A stretch of DNA of 64,000 nt, taken from positions 5,850,098 to 5,914,097 of the forward strand of contig NZ_AP026738.1 in assembly GCF_002157685.2 (NCBI RefSeq), in the 5' to 3' direction. Shown here piece by piece: positions 40,112-48,429 of the stretch. The stretch's first letter is position 1; each line of letters begins with the position of its first letter. Origin of the DNA: Comamonas thiooxydans (lineage in GTDB: Bacteria > Pseudomonadota > Gammaproteobacteria > Burkholderiales > Burkholderiaceae_C). The notes beneath the pieces were generated by a model. That model saw only the letters and a program-made list of their open reading frames with translations, did no database searches and was not told the DNA's origin. The position numbers and the translations under genes were made by a program.

Positions 40112-41554
40112 ATGAAGATCTTTCAGCGTGAGCAGCGATCCCTCTTTGGCGAGATCCTCGACTGGATGCTCACGCCGCTGCTGCTGCTCTGGCCCGTGAG
40201 CCTGGCGCTGACCTGGCTGGTGGCCCAGGGTCTGGCCAACAAGCCCTTTGATCGCGCGCTGGAGTACAACGCCCAGGCCCTGGCTCAGCTGGTCATCGTG
40301 CAGCGCGGCAAGGTGCAGTTCAATCTGCCGCAGTCGGCCAGCGAGATCCTGCGCGCCGATGAATCGGACACGGTGTTCTTCCAGGTCAGCGGCACCAAGG
40401 GCGAATATCTGGCCGGCGAGCGCGACCTGCCCCGCCCGCCCACCACCGATGAGGACCCGCCCACGGGCACGGTGCTGCTGCGCGATGAGGAATACAAGGG
40501 CATTGACCTGCGCGTGGCCTATATCTGGGTGCGCATGCCGCTGCCCGGCGAGCCCAACGCCCTGGTGCAGGTCGCCGAAACGCGCGAAAAGCGCAGCGTG
40601 CTGGCCACGGAAATCATCAAGGGCGTGATGCTGCCGCAGTTCGTCATCCTGCCGCTGGCCGCCCTGCTGGTCTGGCTGGCGCTGGCACGCGGCATCAAAC
40701 CGCTGCACCGGCTGGAGGAGCGCATCCGCGCGCGCAAGCCCGAGGATCTCTCGCCCATCAATCACAAGGATGTGCCGCTGGAGGTGGTGCCGCTGGTCGA
40801 TTCGGTCAACGATCTGCTGCAGCGCCTGCATGACTCCATCGCCACGCAAAAACGTTTTCTGGCCGACGCGGCCCACCAGCTCAAGACCCCGCTGGCGGGC
40901 CTGCGCATGCAGGCCGACCTGGCCCAGCGCGAGGGCACGAATACCGAAGACCTGAAGCGCTCGCTGGCGCAGATCGGCCGCTCAAGCATGCGCGCCACCC
41001 ATACGGTCAATCAGCTGCTGGCACTGGCACGGGCCGAGAGCGCCGTGCCCGCCATGCAGGGCTGCAACCTCGTGCGCATCGTCACCGAGGTGGTACAGGA
41101 CTGCCTGCCGCGCGCCATGGACAAGCACATAGACCTGGGCTACGAGGGTGCCAGCGCCAGCACGCCCGGAGTCTGGCTCAACGGCAATGCCACGCTGCTG
41201 GCAGAGCTGGTGCGCAATCTGGTGGACAACGCCATCAACTACACGCCCTCGACCAGCGCCCAGCCGGGCATGGTCACCGTGCGCGTGCAGGCCGATCATT
41301 TCGGCCAGACGCTGCTGCTGCAGGTCGAGGATTCAGGCCCCGGCGTGCCGCTGGGCGAGCGCGAACTGATCTTCCAGCCTTTTTACCGGGCGCTGGGCTC
41401 CGAAGCCGACGGCTCCGGTCTGGGCCTGCCCATCGTCATGGAAATCGCCCGCCAGCACGGGGCACAAGTGCTGCTGCAGGATGCCAGGCCCGGTCATCCC
41501 CCGCCGGGGGCGCTGTTTACCGTGCGCTTCAAGGCCATGCCCGGACAGCAGTGA
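40112..41554 (+). CDS. tctE: Sensor histidine kinase (TctE-like)
   Basis: The 480-residue membrane kinase has helices at about 22-42 and 175-195 enclosing a periplasmic sensor domain. After a HAMP-like segment come His255 in FLADAAHQLKTPLAG and the ATPase domain with LVRNLVDNAINYTP, VEDSGPGVP and GSGLGLPIVMEIARQHG. It should phosphorylate the response regulator encoded 91 bases upstream. The Bug receptor that follows may be its target or its ligand-binding partner. Confidence 0.92.
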   Translation: MKIFQREQRSLFGEILDWMLTPLLLLWPVSLALTWLVAQGLANKPFDRALEYNAQALAQLVIVQRGKVQFNLPQSASEILRADESDTVFFQVSGTKGEYLAGERDLPRPPTTDEDPPTGTVLLRDEEYKGIDLRVAYIWVRMPLPGEPNALVQVAETREKRSVLATEIIKGVMLPQFVILPLAALLVWLALARGIKPLHRLEERIRARKPEDLSPINHKDVPLEVVPLVDSVNDLLQRLHDSIATQKRFLADAAHQLKTPLAGLRMQADLAQREGTNTEDLKRSLAQIGRSSMRATHTVNQLLALARAESAVPAMQGCNLVRIVTEVVQDCLPRAMDKHIDLGYEGASASTPGVWLNGNATLLAELVRNLVDNAINYTPSTSAQPGMVTVRVQADHFGQTLLLQVEDSGPGVPLGERELIFQPFYRALGSEADGSGLGLPIVMEIARQHGAQVLLQDARPGHPPPGALFTVRFKAMPGQQ

Positions 41555-41774
41555 AGCGCAACCTAAAAATGCACCAATTCGGTGCCTTCCCAGGCTGAGA
41601 AGCCGCGCCAGGCTTGGCTTTGCGCCCGTTTGCCCCGATGCAGATATCGGAAACTGCGTATTTGGCAAGCTCTCGCTTACCCTAGAATCAATTCGATCAT
41701 GGGTTGTCTGAAGAGTCGCTATTTGCGCTCTGCAAGACAACAATTTGGAATCACTGGATCCTGGGAGCTTTTTG

Positions 41775-42752
41775 ATGCAACGACGTCAATTCATCTACAC
41801 CGCCGCTGCTGCCGCAGCCGCTTCTTCCTTCTCCGGCATGACCATGGCGCAGGACACTTCGCGTCCTCTGCGCATCGTCGTGCCCTTCCCCGCTGGCGGC
41901 CCTACCGACATGGTGCCCCGCAATATGCAGGACGTGCTGATCAAGCTGCTGGGCGGCCAGGCCGTGGTGATTGAAAACAAGGCCGGCGCCGGCGGCTCCA
42001 TCGGCATGGCCGAAGTGGCTCGCGCCACCGATGGCGTGACTTTCGGTATTGCCACCCTGTCCACCCATGGCGTGAATCCCGCCGTGTTCAAGAAGCTGCC
42101 TTACGACGCGATCAACGACTTCGTGGGCGTGACCGAGATCGTCAAGGCACCCGGCGTGCTGGTGATCAACCCCAAGCTGATTCCCGTGAAGACTTTTGCC
42201 GAGTTTGTGGCCTACCTCAAGGCCAACCCCGGCAAGGTGTCCTATGCCACCCCCGGCAACGGCACCATCGGCCATATGTGGGGCGCCCAGTTCCTCAAGA
42301 GCACGGGCACCGAAATGCACCACATCCCCTACCGTGGCTCTGCACCGGCCATCAACGACGTGCTGGGCAACCAGGTTCCCGTGTACTTCGATCAGGTGAA
42401 CTCGTCCCTGCCCCATATCAAGTCGGGCAAGGTGCGCGCCCTGGCCGTGTCCTGGCATGAACGCCTGGACGTGCTGCCCGATGTGCAGACCTATGCGCAG
42501 GCCGGTCACCCCGATCTGAACGAGCCTTCCTGGTTCGGCCTGGTGGCCCCCAAGAACACGCCCGCCGCACAAGTGGAACGTGTGCAAAAAGCCATCATTG
42601 CCGCACTCAAGGATCCCGCCGTCAAGCAGCGCATGGCTGCTCAAGGCCTGTACCCCTCGGGCACATCGAGCGCCGACTTCACCAAGCAGATCGCCAGCGA
42701 AGTGGCCAAGATGAAGAAGCTGGCAGCTGTCGCCAATATTCATCTTGACTAA
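41775..42752 (+). CDS. Bug/TctC-family periplasmic receptor next to TctDE
   Basis: The 325-residue protein starts MQRRQFIYTAAAAAAASSF, a twin-arginine-like signal, and has the Bug blocks VVPFPAGGPTDMVPRN, VVIENKAGAGGSIGMAEVARA, HIPYRGSAPAINDVLGNQV and GLVAPKNTPAAQVERVQKAI. The start at 41775 follows GGGAG. TctA and TctB genes are absent nearby. A terminator follows directly. Confidence 0.9.
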   Translation: MQRRQFIYTAAAAAAASSFSGMTMAQDTSRPLRIVVPFPAGGPTDMVPRNMQDVLIKLLGGQAVVIENKAGAGGSIGMAEVARATDGVTFGIATLSTHGVNPAVFKKLPYDAINDFVGVTEIVKAPGVLVINPKLIPVKTFAEFVAYLKANPGKVSYATPGNGTIGHMWGAQFLKSTGTEMHHIPYRGSAPAINDVLGNQVPVYFDQVNSSLPHIKSGKVRALAVSWHERLDVLPDVQTYAQAGHPDLNEPSWFGLVAPKNTPAAQVERVQKAIIAALKDPAVKQRMAAQGLYPSGTSSADFTKQIASEVAKMKKLAAVANIHLD

Positions 42753-42796
42753 AAAACAGGAGCTGGTTGCGCCTGTCGTAACTGGTTTTCCAATAC

Positions 42797-42824
42797 AAAA
42801 GGCCTGCAAATGCAGGCCTTTTTT
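42797..42824. terminator. Bidirectional intrinsic terminator
   Basis: AAAAGGCCTGC and GCAGGCCTTTT form a tight hairpin with A and T runs on either side. It ends the Bug receptor unit from the left and the SPOR-birA unit (stop at 42844) from the right. Confidence 0.9.
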
Positions 42825-42843
42825 GCGATAAGTGCTACGAAAA

Positions 42844-43647
42844 TTACTTGGCGCAGGCCTGCAAGGCCTTGGGCACCAGGTTCTTGCCAGCCAGCGCCGC
42901 CACTTCGTTGCGCAAGCTCGGCGTGGCCTTGGGCAGACGCAGCGCATAGGTGGTCACATCGGGGCGCTCCTGCACCACGCGCGCGGTGCGCACGCCCTGG
43001 CGCGCGAAAGTGGCCAGCTGACGCTGGGCAGCTTCTTCCGTCGAAAAACGCCCCAGCGACAGACCGGGCTCGAAGCTGCCGCCGGCGCGGTCGAAGTCGA
43101 TATTCATCAGGCGCAACTCGCCGCGCTTGCGATCCATGAATTCGGCGTCTGGGAACTTGCCCATATAGACCATCCAGCGCCCGCCCTGATGGCTTGCCAC
43201 CAGCTCCCAATCGCTCCTGGATTTGCCCGCCAGCGCACGGCGAATGCTGTCGGCCTGCGCCTCTTCGATGCCGTTGGCCTGATAGCAGGCCTCGGGCTCC
43301 TTGATAGCTGTCTTGGCATCCTTCGTGTCCTTGGCATCCTTGGTTTCCCTGGCCGCGACGGTTGCGGCTTCGGGCTTGCCATCCGACTTGCTTTCGGGAG
43401 CGGCGGGCGGCGCGCTGTCGTCCACCGCAGGTGCTTCGGGCTCCGCAGTTTTTGCGGGTTCAATGGTCGGAGCTTGCGCCGCTTCGGGCTGCTGCAGCAC
43501 CAGGGCATCCGGCCTGATCTGCTCCTGAAGGCGCTGCGGCTCGGACTGCAACTCCGGCGCCAGCCCCATGCCGGCCAGATGGCCGTGGCTCCACAGGTAG
43601 TAGCCGGCGTTGCCCAGCACCAGGAGCAGAAAAACAATTCTCAGCAT
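42844..43647 (-). CDS. SPOR domain membrane protein
   Basis: The 267-residue protein has an N-terminal membrane helix (MLRIVFLLLVLGNAGYYLW) and a long Pro/Ala/Lys-rich linker with a DAKDTKDAK repeat. A C-terminal SPOR-like domain (about 150-225) contains WMVYMGKFPDAEFMDRKRGEL and GLSLGRFSTEEAAQRQL. SPOR domains bind denuded peptidoglycan at the septum. It lies downstream of birA on the same strand with a dispersed repeat between them, so the two are probably co-transcribed. Confidence 0.85.
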   Translation of the reverse strand: MLRIVFLLLVLGNAGYYLWSHGHLAGMGLAPELQSEPQRLQEQIRPDALVLQQPEAAQAPTIEPAKTAEPEAPAVDDSAPPAAPESKSDGKPEAATVAARETKDAKDTKDAKTAIKEPEACYQANGIEEAQADSIRRALAGKSRSDWELVASHQGGRWMVYMGKFPDAEFMDRKRGELRLMNIDFDRAGGSFEPGLSLGRFSTEEAAQRQLATFARQGVRTARVVQERPDVTTYALRLPKATPSLRNEVAALAGKNLVPKALQACAK

Positions 43648-43734
43648 GGCGTTCCCATATCAATGTTATCCGCCAGGTTACAGCCCTTACTTAGCCTGTG
43701 AACCTGGCGCATTCCAATCGCGGGCAGCCGGGCA

Positions 43735-43824
43735 AGGGCGGCCCCGCAGCGAGGGCTGCGTCCTTCTCCCCTGGCGCGCAGCGCGTAGAGAGAGGAGGAA
43801 GGCGTAAAGCGCCTCAGGAGGTGC
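43735..43824 (-). repeat. Hairpin-rich 3'-end repeat, copy F
   Basis: On the minus strand CACCTCCTGAGGCGCTTT is followed by CGCCTTCCTCCTCTCTC, the ACGCGCTGCGCGC palindrome and GGGGAGAAGGACGCAGCCC. It begins seven bases after the birA stop at 43831. Confidence 0.8.
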
Positions 43825-43830
43825 TTCATT

Positions 43831-44661
43831 TCAAGCCTGCAGCGGGCTGCCGGCCGGACGCACGCTGATTTCAGAGCTGGTCACGGCTTGCAGCCCGGTC
43901 GCTGTACGCACCAGAAAGCCGCCATCGGCAGCCACACCCTGAGCCATGCCGCTAGTGCCGTCGCTCAGATTCACCTCGCGTCCGGCCAGCAGGTCGCGCT
44001 GGGCGAAACGCTGCATCAGCGGCGCAAAGCCATGCCGGGCAAAGCTCTGCACCTCGGCCACTAGGTTGGGCAATATGCAGGCCAGGGCCGTGGGCGCATC
44101 CAGCGCGGCATCGAGCTCCTGCAGGCAGGCCGGGGCCGTGCGCATGCCGTCACCAGGACGGGGACGCACATTGATGCCGATACCGATCACCACATAGCGC
44201 GGCGCCGTCATATCGTGCTGTTGCCCGCCGACAAAGCTGGCGGTCTCGATCAGAATACCGGCCAGCTTGCGGTCGCCCTCCAGCCACAGATCGTTGGGCC
44301 ATTTGATGCCGATCTTGGGCGCAGCCCCCGCTGCGGGAAGCTGGGGCTGCAGGCTCTCGGCCACACTCACGCCCACCGCCAATGACAGCCCCGACCAGTC
44401 GCGCGGTGCCAGCGGCAGGCCCAGCGAGAACATCAGCGAATCACCGACGCCGCTGACCCAATTGCGGCCCAGGCGGCCTCGGCCCTGGGTTTGCTGCTCG
44501 GCAATCAGCAGCACCGGCTCCGTCAGTCCGTCGCGCGCGCGGCGCATGAGTTCGGTATTTGAGGAGTCGATGGTCGGCAGCACCTCGACCGTAAAGCCCG
44601 GCAACTGCGGTGCAATGGCTTCCCACAAGGCTTCGGCATTCCAGTGAATCGGCTGAGTCAT
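43831..44661 (-). CDS. birA: Biotin-[acetyl-CoA carboxylase] ligase without DNA-binding domain
   Basis: The 276-residue enzyme attaches biotin to the carboxylase carrier protein. It has the biotinyl-AMP motif QGRGRLGRNWVS (about residues 58-69), IKWPNDLWLEGDRKLAGIL and GIGINVR. The N-terminal helix-turn-helix of E. coli BirA is missing: the catalytic domain begins within 30 residues of the start. It is therefore probably only a ligase and not a repressor of biotin synthesis. Confidence 0.95.
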   Translation of the reverse strand: MTQPIHWNAEALWEAIAPQLPGFTVEVLPTIDSSNTELMRRARDGLTEPVLLIAEQQTQGRGRLGRNWVSGVGDSLMFSLGLPLAPRDWSGLSLAVGVSVAESLQPQLPAAGAAPKIGIKWPNDLWLEGDRKLAGILIETASFVGGQQHDMTAPRYVVIGIGINVRPRPGDGMRTAPACLQELDAALDAPTALACILPNLVAEVQSFARHGFAPLMQRFAQRDLLAGREVNLSDGTSGMAQGVAADGGFLVRTATGLQAVTSSEISVRPAGSPLQA

Positions 44662-44726
44662 TTTTCTTTATCCAAAATTTCTATTCAGCGAGCACGCCTT
44701 GAACAAGCATGTTCCAACTCAGAGAC

Positions 44727-44820
44727 GCCGAGAAAGAGCCGCCTCGCGGCGATGGCGTCGTCCCCCTCCCGCGAAGCGAGAGAGGGGGAAGCGGCAAAGC
44801 CGCTCAGGGGGAGCCGTGAG
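44727..44820 (-). repeat. Hairpin-rich 3'-end repeat, copy G, supplying the SET gene stop codon
   Basis: On the minus strand CTCCCCCTGAGCGGCTTTG is followed by CCGCTTCCCCCTCTCTCGC and GGGAGGGGGACGACGCCATC. The TGA of the SET-domain gene (44804-44806) is the TGA in CCCCCTGAGCGG. This is one of the best preserved copies. Confidence 0.8.
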
Positions 44821-45310
44821 GCATCGGAGGCTTCCAGCCCCGCTTCGGCGCCAGCATGGTGCCGCGGCAGTTCGCAGCGCCACAGTAGCAGGCATATTCA
44901 GCCTTGAGCTTGGCCGTATAGCGCTCCTCCACCATCAGGCCATAGTCGTAGTTCAGTTCCTCGCCCGCTGCAATATTGCGTAGCGCCACGATATAGACGC
45001 GACCGTCAATCTCGTCGGTGTAGCAGTTGGGCGCGCAGCTGTGGTTGATCCAGCGCGAGGAATTGCCCTTGTGCGTGGCGTCTATCACCCGCTCATCGTC
45101 GACCTGAAAGTAAAAAGTGTGATTGGGCTGGCTGGGATCATGCGGATGACGGTCCTGCGCCTCCTGCCAGTCAATCACTTCACCCACGTACTCAATAATG
45201 GTTTCGCCTTCCGCAATATCCTGCGCGGCGAAAACGCCTTTGCCATGCACGCCGGAGCGCCGGGTCTGGATACGACGGCCTGTGGAAGAGGCCAGTGATG
45301 TGCGGGGCAT
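44804..45310 (-). CDS. SET-domain protein lysine methyltransferase-like
   Basis: The 168-residue protein is a nearly bare SET domain: RSGVHGKGVFAAQDIAEGETIIEYVGE (about 18-44), the catalytic pseudoknot RWINHSCAPNC (86-96), and GEELNYDYG (116-124). A post-SET zinc motif CYCGAANCRGTM with Cys141, Cys143 and Cys148 follows. Such domains transfer methyl groups from S-adenosylmethionine to lysine and are best known from histone methyltransferases; bacterial copies are sparse and mostly uncharacterised. The ATG at 45310 precedes the domain directly; one at 45349 is an alternative. The gene is head to head with topB, and the last residues and stop come from a dispersed repeat. Confidence 0.9.
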   Translation of the reverse strand: MPRTSLASSTGRRIQTRRSGVHGKGVFAAQDIAEGETIIEYVGEVIDWQEAQDRHPHDPSQPNHTFYFQVDDERVIDATHKGNSSRWINHSCAPNCYTDEIDGRVYIVALRNIAAGEELNYDYGLMVEERYTAKLKAEYACYCGAANCRGTMLAPKRGWKPPMPHGSP

Positions 45311-45331
45311 GTTTTCTCTGATACTTTGAAT

Positions 45332-45349
45332 ATGCACACATGTGCGCAT
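45332..45349. promoter_or_regulatory. 18-bp imperfect palindrome between the SET gene and topB
   Basis: ATGCACACATGTGCGCAT has 8 of 9 complementary arm positions and sits in the 117-base divergent promoter. It could be a shared operator. Confidence 0.45.
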
Positions 45350-45427
45350 GCGCGCGCGTGAGAAGCGAATTGTATGAGCCTGAGTTTCGATTCGGGTTCA
45401 GGTGGTTAATGACGACGAGAACACACA

Positions 45428-48364
45428 ATGACTAAAACCCTGGTGATTGCAGAAAAGCCTTCTGTCGCACAGGACATCGTCCGTGCGCTGACCCCGGTGG
45501 CAGGCAAGTTCGAAAAACACGATGACTATTTCGAATCCGACAGCTATGTGGTGACCAGTGCGGTCGGCCACCTGGTGGAAATTCAGGCGCCCGAAGAATT
45601 CGATGTCAAACGCGGCAAATGGAGTTTTGCCAATCTGCCGGTCATCCCCCCGCGCTTCGACCTCAAGCCCGTGGACAAGACCAAGACCCGTCTGAACGCC
45701 GTGGTCAAGCAGGCCAAGCGCAAGGATGTGACCGAACTCATCAACGCCTGTGACGCGGGCCGCGAGGGGGAGCTGATCTTCCGCCTGATCGAGCAATACG
45801 CGGGCGGCGCCAAGGGCGGCCTGGGCAAACCCGTCAAGCGTCTGTGGCTGCAATCCATGACGCCGCAGGCGATTCGCGACGGCTTCAACAATCTGCGCAG
45901 CGATGCCCAGATGCAGGGCCTGGCCAGCGCCGCGCGCAGCCGCTCCGAAGCCGACTGGCTGGTGGGCATCAACGGCACGCGTGCCATGACGGCCTTCAAC
46001 TCGCGCGACGGAGGCTTCTTCCTGACCACCGTGGGTCGCGTGCAGACCCCCACCCTGTCCCTGGTGGTGGAGCGCGAGGAAAAGATCCGCCAGTTCGTCA
46101 GCCGCGACTACTGGGAAGTGCACGGCACTTTCGACGCCCAGGCCGGCCAGTACCTGGGCAAGTGGTTCAACCCGCAGTGGAAGAAATCGGACGATGCCGA
46201 GGCCAAGGCCGACCGCCTGTGGAACAAGGCCGATGCCGAAGCGATTGCCGCCGCCGTGCAGGGCAAGCCAGCCCAGGTGACCGAAGAGAGCAAGCCCACC
46301 ACTCAGGCTTCGCCCCTGCTGTTCGACCTGACCAGCCTGCAGCGCGAGGCCAACGGCAAGTTCGGCTTCTCGGCCAAGACCACGCTGGCGCTGGCGCAAA
46401 GCCTGTACGAACGCCACAAGGCCCTGACCTACCCGCGTACCGACTCGCGCGCCCTGCCCGAGGACTATCTGCCCGTGGCACGCCAGACCTTCGACATGCT
46501 GGCCACCAGCGGCATGCGTCATCTGGCGCCCTTTGCCCAGCAGGCCATCAACGACAACTACATCCGCCCCACCAAGCGCGTCTTCGACAACAGCAAGGTG
46601 TCGGATCACTTTGCCATCATTCCGACCACCCAGGCTCCTTCGGGCCTGTCGGAAGCCGAACAGAAGCTGTACGACCTGGTCGTGCGCCGCTTCATGGCCG
46701 TGTTCTTCCCCAGCGCCGAATACCAGGTCACCACACGCATCAGCAAGGTGGAGCAGCACAGCTTCAAGACCGAGGGCAAGGTGCTGGTCAAGCCGGGCTG
46801 GCTGGCCATCTACGGCAAGGAAGCCGCCAACGAGGTGGAGGACGCCAAGGAAGGCGACAAGGGCCAGCCTCTGGTGGCCGTGAAGCCCGGCGAGCAGCCG
46901 CGCACCCACCACGCCGATGTCAAGGGCCTCAAGACCAAGCCGCCTGCACGCTACTCCGAAGCCACGCTGCTGGGTGCCATGGAAAGCGCCGGCAAGCAGA
47001 TCGACGACGACGAGCTGCGCGAAGCCATGCAGGAAAAAGGCCTGGGCACGCCAGCCACGCGTGCGGCCATCATCGAAGGCCTGCTGACGGAAAAGTACAT
47101 GCTGCGCGAAGGCCGCGAGCTGATCCCCACGGCCAAGGCCTTCCAGCTGATGACGCTGCTGCGCGGCCTGGAAGTCGAGGAGCTGTGCCGCGCCGACCTG
47201 ACCGGCGAATGGGAATTCAAGCTGTCGCAGATGGAAAAAGGCCAGCTCTCGCGCGAAGCCTTCATGCAGCAGATCCAGGCCATGACCGAGAAGCTGGTCA
47301 AGAAGGCCAAGGAATACGACCGCGACACCATTCCCGGCGACTACGCGACGCTTTCCACGCCCTGCCCCAACTGCGGCGGCGTGGTCAAGGAAAACTACCG
47401 CCGCTACGCCTGCACGGGCGCCAATGGCGCCAGCGAAGGCTGCGGCTTCTCGTTCACCAAATCCCCTGCCGGCCGCACCTTCGAGACGGCCGAGGCCGAG
47501 CAGCTGCTGCGCGAGCGCCGCATCGGCCCGCTGGAAGGCTTCCGCTCCAAGGCCGGCTGGCCGTTCGTGGCCGAAGTCGCCATCGTGCGTGACGAGGAAA
47601 ACAGCAACTTCAAGCTGGAATTCGACTTCGGCGACGACAAGGACTCCGAGGACACCGGCGAGATCGTGGACTTTGCCCACCAGCAAAGCCTGGGCCCCTG
47701 CCCCAAGTGCGGCTCGCCCGTCTTCGAGCATGGCGCCAACTATGTCTGCTCCAAGGCCGTTCCCACGCTGGCCCAGACCACGCCCAGCTGCGACTTCAAG
47801 AGCGGCCAGATCATCCTGCAGCAGCCCATCGAGCGCGAGCAGATGAGCAAGCTGCTGCAGACCGGCAAGACCGATCTGCTGGAGAAGTTCGTCTCCAACC
47901 GCACGCGCCGCAACTTCAAGGCCTTCCTGGTCTGGGATGGCGCTGCGGGCAAGGTGAACTTCGAGTTCGAGCAGCGCGAAGGCAAATACCCGGCGCGCAA
48001 GACGGCTGGCGCAGCAGCGGCCAAGACCACGACGGCTGCCGCCAAGAAGACAGGCACCGCAGCCAAGAAGACCGCCGCCAAGACGGCGACCAAGGCGACG
48101 ACCAAGACCGCTGCGGTGAAGAAGCCCCGCACCGTGAGCGCCACGCTCAAGCCCAGCGCCGATCTGGCCGCCGTGATCGGCAGCGAACCCACCTCGCGCC
48201 CCGACGTGATCAAGAAGCTCTGGGACTACATCAAGGCCAACGGCCTGCAGGATGCCAAGGACAAGCGCGCCATCAACGCTGACGCCAAGCTCAAACCGGT
48301 GTTCGGCAAGGAGCAGATCAGCATGTTCGAGCTGGCCGGCATTGTGGGCAAGCATGTGAGCTGA
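45428..48364 (+). CDS. topB: DNA topoisomerase III with H1-like tail and C-terminal SWIB domain
   Basis: The 978-residue type IA topoisomerase has a TOPRIM domain (KTLVIAEKPSVAQDI with Glu9; DAGREGELIFRL with the acidic residues from 109) and catalytic Tyr335 in ALTYPRTDSRALP. Two C4-type zinc-finger segments follow (CPNC...CGFSF about 644-678; CPKC...SCDF about 758-792). E. coli TopB has about 650 residues. The extra C-terminus contains a Lys/Ala/Thr-rich stretch at about 855-900 (AAKKTGTAAKKTAAKTATKA), like histone H1 tails. A complete SWIB/MDM2 domain occupies about 905-978 (SRPDVIKKLWDYIKANGLQD, ISMFELAGIVGKHV). It is divergent from the SET gene. Confidence 0.95.
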   Translation: MTKTLVIAEKPSVAQDIVRALTPVAGKFEKHDDYFESDSYVVTSAVGHLVEIQAPEEFDVKRGKWSFANLPVIPPRFDLKPVDKTKTRLNAVVKQAKRKDVTELINACDAGREGELIFRLIEQYAGGAKGGLGKPVKRLWLQSMTPQAIRDGFNNLRSDAQMQGLASAARSRSEADWLVGINGTRAMTAFNSRDGGFFLTTVGRVQTPTLSLVVEREEKIRQFVSRDYWEVHGTFDAQAGQYLGKWFNPQWKKSDDAEAKADRLWNKADAEAIAAAVQGKPAQVTEESKPTTQASPLLFDLTSLQREANGKFGFSAKTTLALAQSLYERHKALTYPRTDSRALPEDYLPVARQTFDMLATSGMRHLAPFAQQAINDNYIRPTKRVFDNSKVSDHFAIIPTTQAPSGLSEAEQKLYDLVVRRFMAVFFPSAEYQVTTRISKVEQHSFKTEGKVLVKPGWLAIYGKEAANEVEDAKEGDKGQPLVAVKPGEQPRTHHADVKGLKTKPPARYSEATLLGAMESAGKQIDDDELREAMQEKGLGTPATRAAIIEGLLTEKYMLREGRELIPTAKAFQLMTLLRGLEVEELCRADLTGEWEFKLSQMEKGQLSREAFMQQIQAMTEKLVKKAKEYDRDTIPGDYATLSTPCPNCGGVVKENYRRYACTGANGASEGCGFSFTKSPAGRTFETAEAEQLLRERRIGPLEGFRSKAGWPFVAEVAIVRDEENSNFKLEFDFGDDKDSEDTGEIVDFAHQQSLGPCPKCGSPVFEHGANYVCSKAVPTLAQTTPSCDFKSGQIILQQPIEREQMSKLLQTGKTDLLEKFVSNRTRRNFKAFLVWDGAAGKVNFEFEQREGKYPARKTAGAAAAKTTTAAAKKTGTAAKKTAAKTATKATTKTAAVKKPRTVSATLKPSADLAAVIGSEPTSRPDVIKKLWDYIKANGLQDAKDKRAINADAKLKPVFGKEQISMFELAGIVGKHVS

Positions 48365-48391
48365 TCGCCAGCCCTGCCACCCAGCACATAG

Positions 48392-48425
48392 AGACCGCCA
48401 CGGCTTTGCCGCCGGCGGTCTTTTT
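48392..48425 (+). terminator. topB intrinsic terminator
   Basis: AGACCGCC (48392-48399) pairs with GGCGGTCT (48414-48421), then TTTT. An inner short stem is also possible. Confidence 0.85.
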
Positions 48426-48429
48426 CATT

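Noticed and set aside
45398..48355. 985-codon open frame on the minus strand opposite topB
   Set aside because: It is an antisense shadow of a GC-rich gene: the plus frame has all topoisomerase and SWIB motifs, and the antisense product is low-complexity and matches nothing known.
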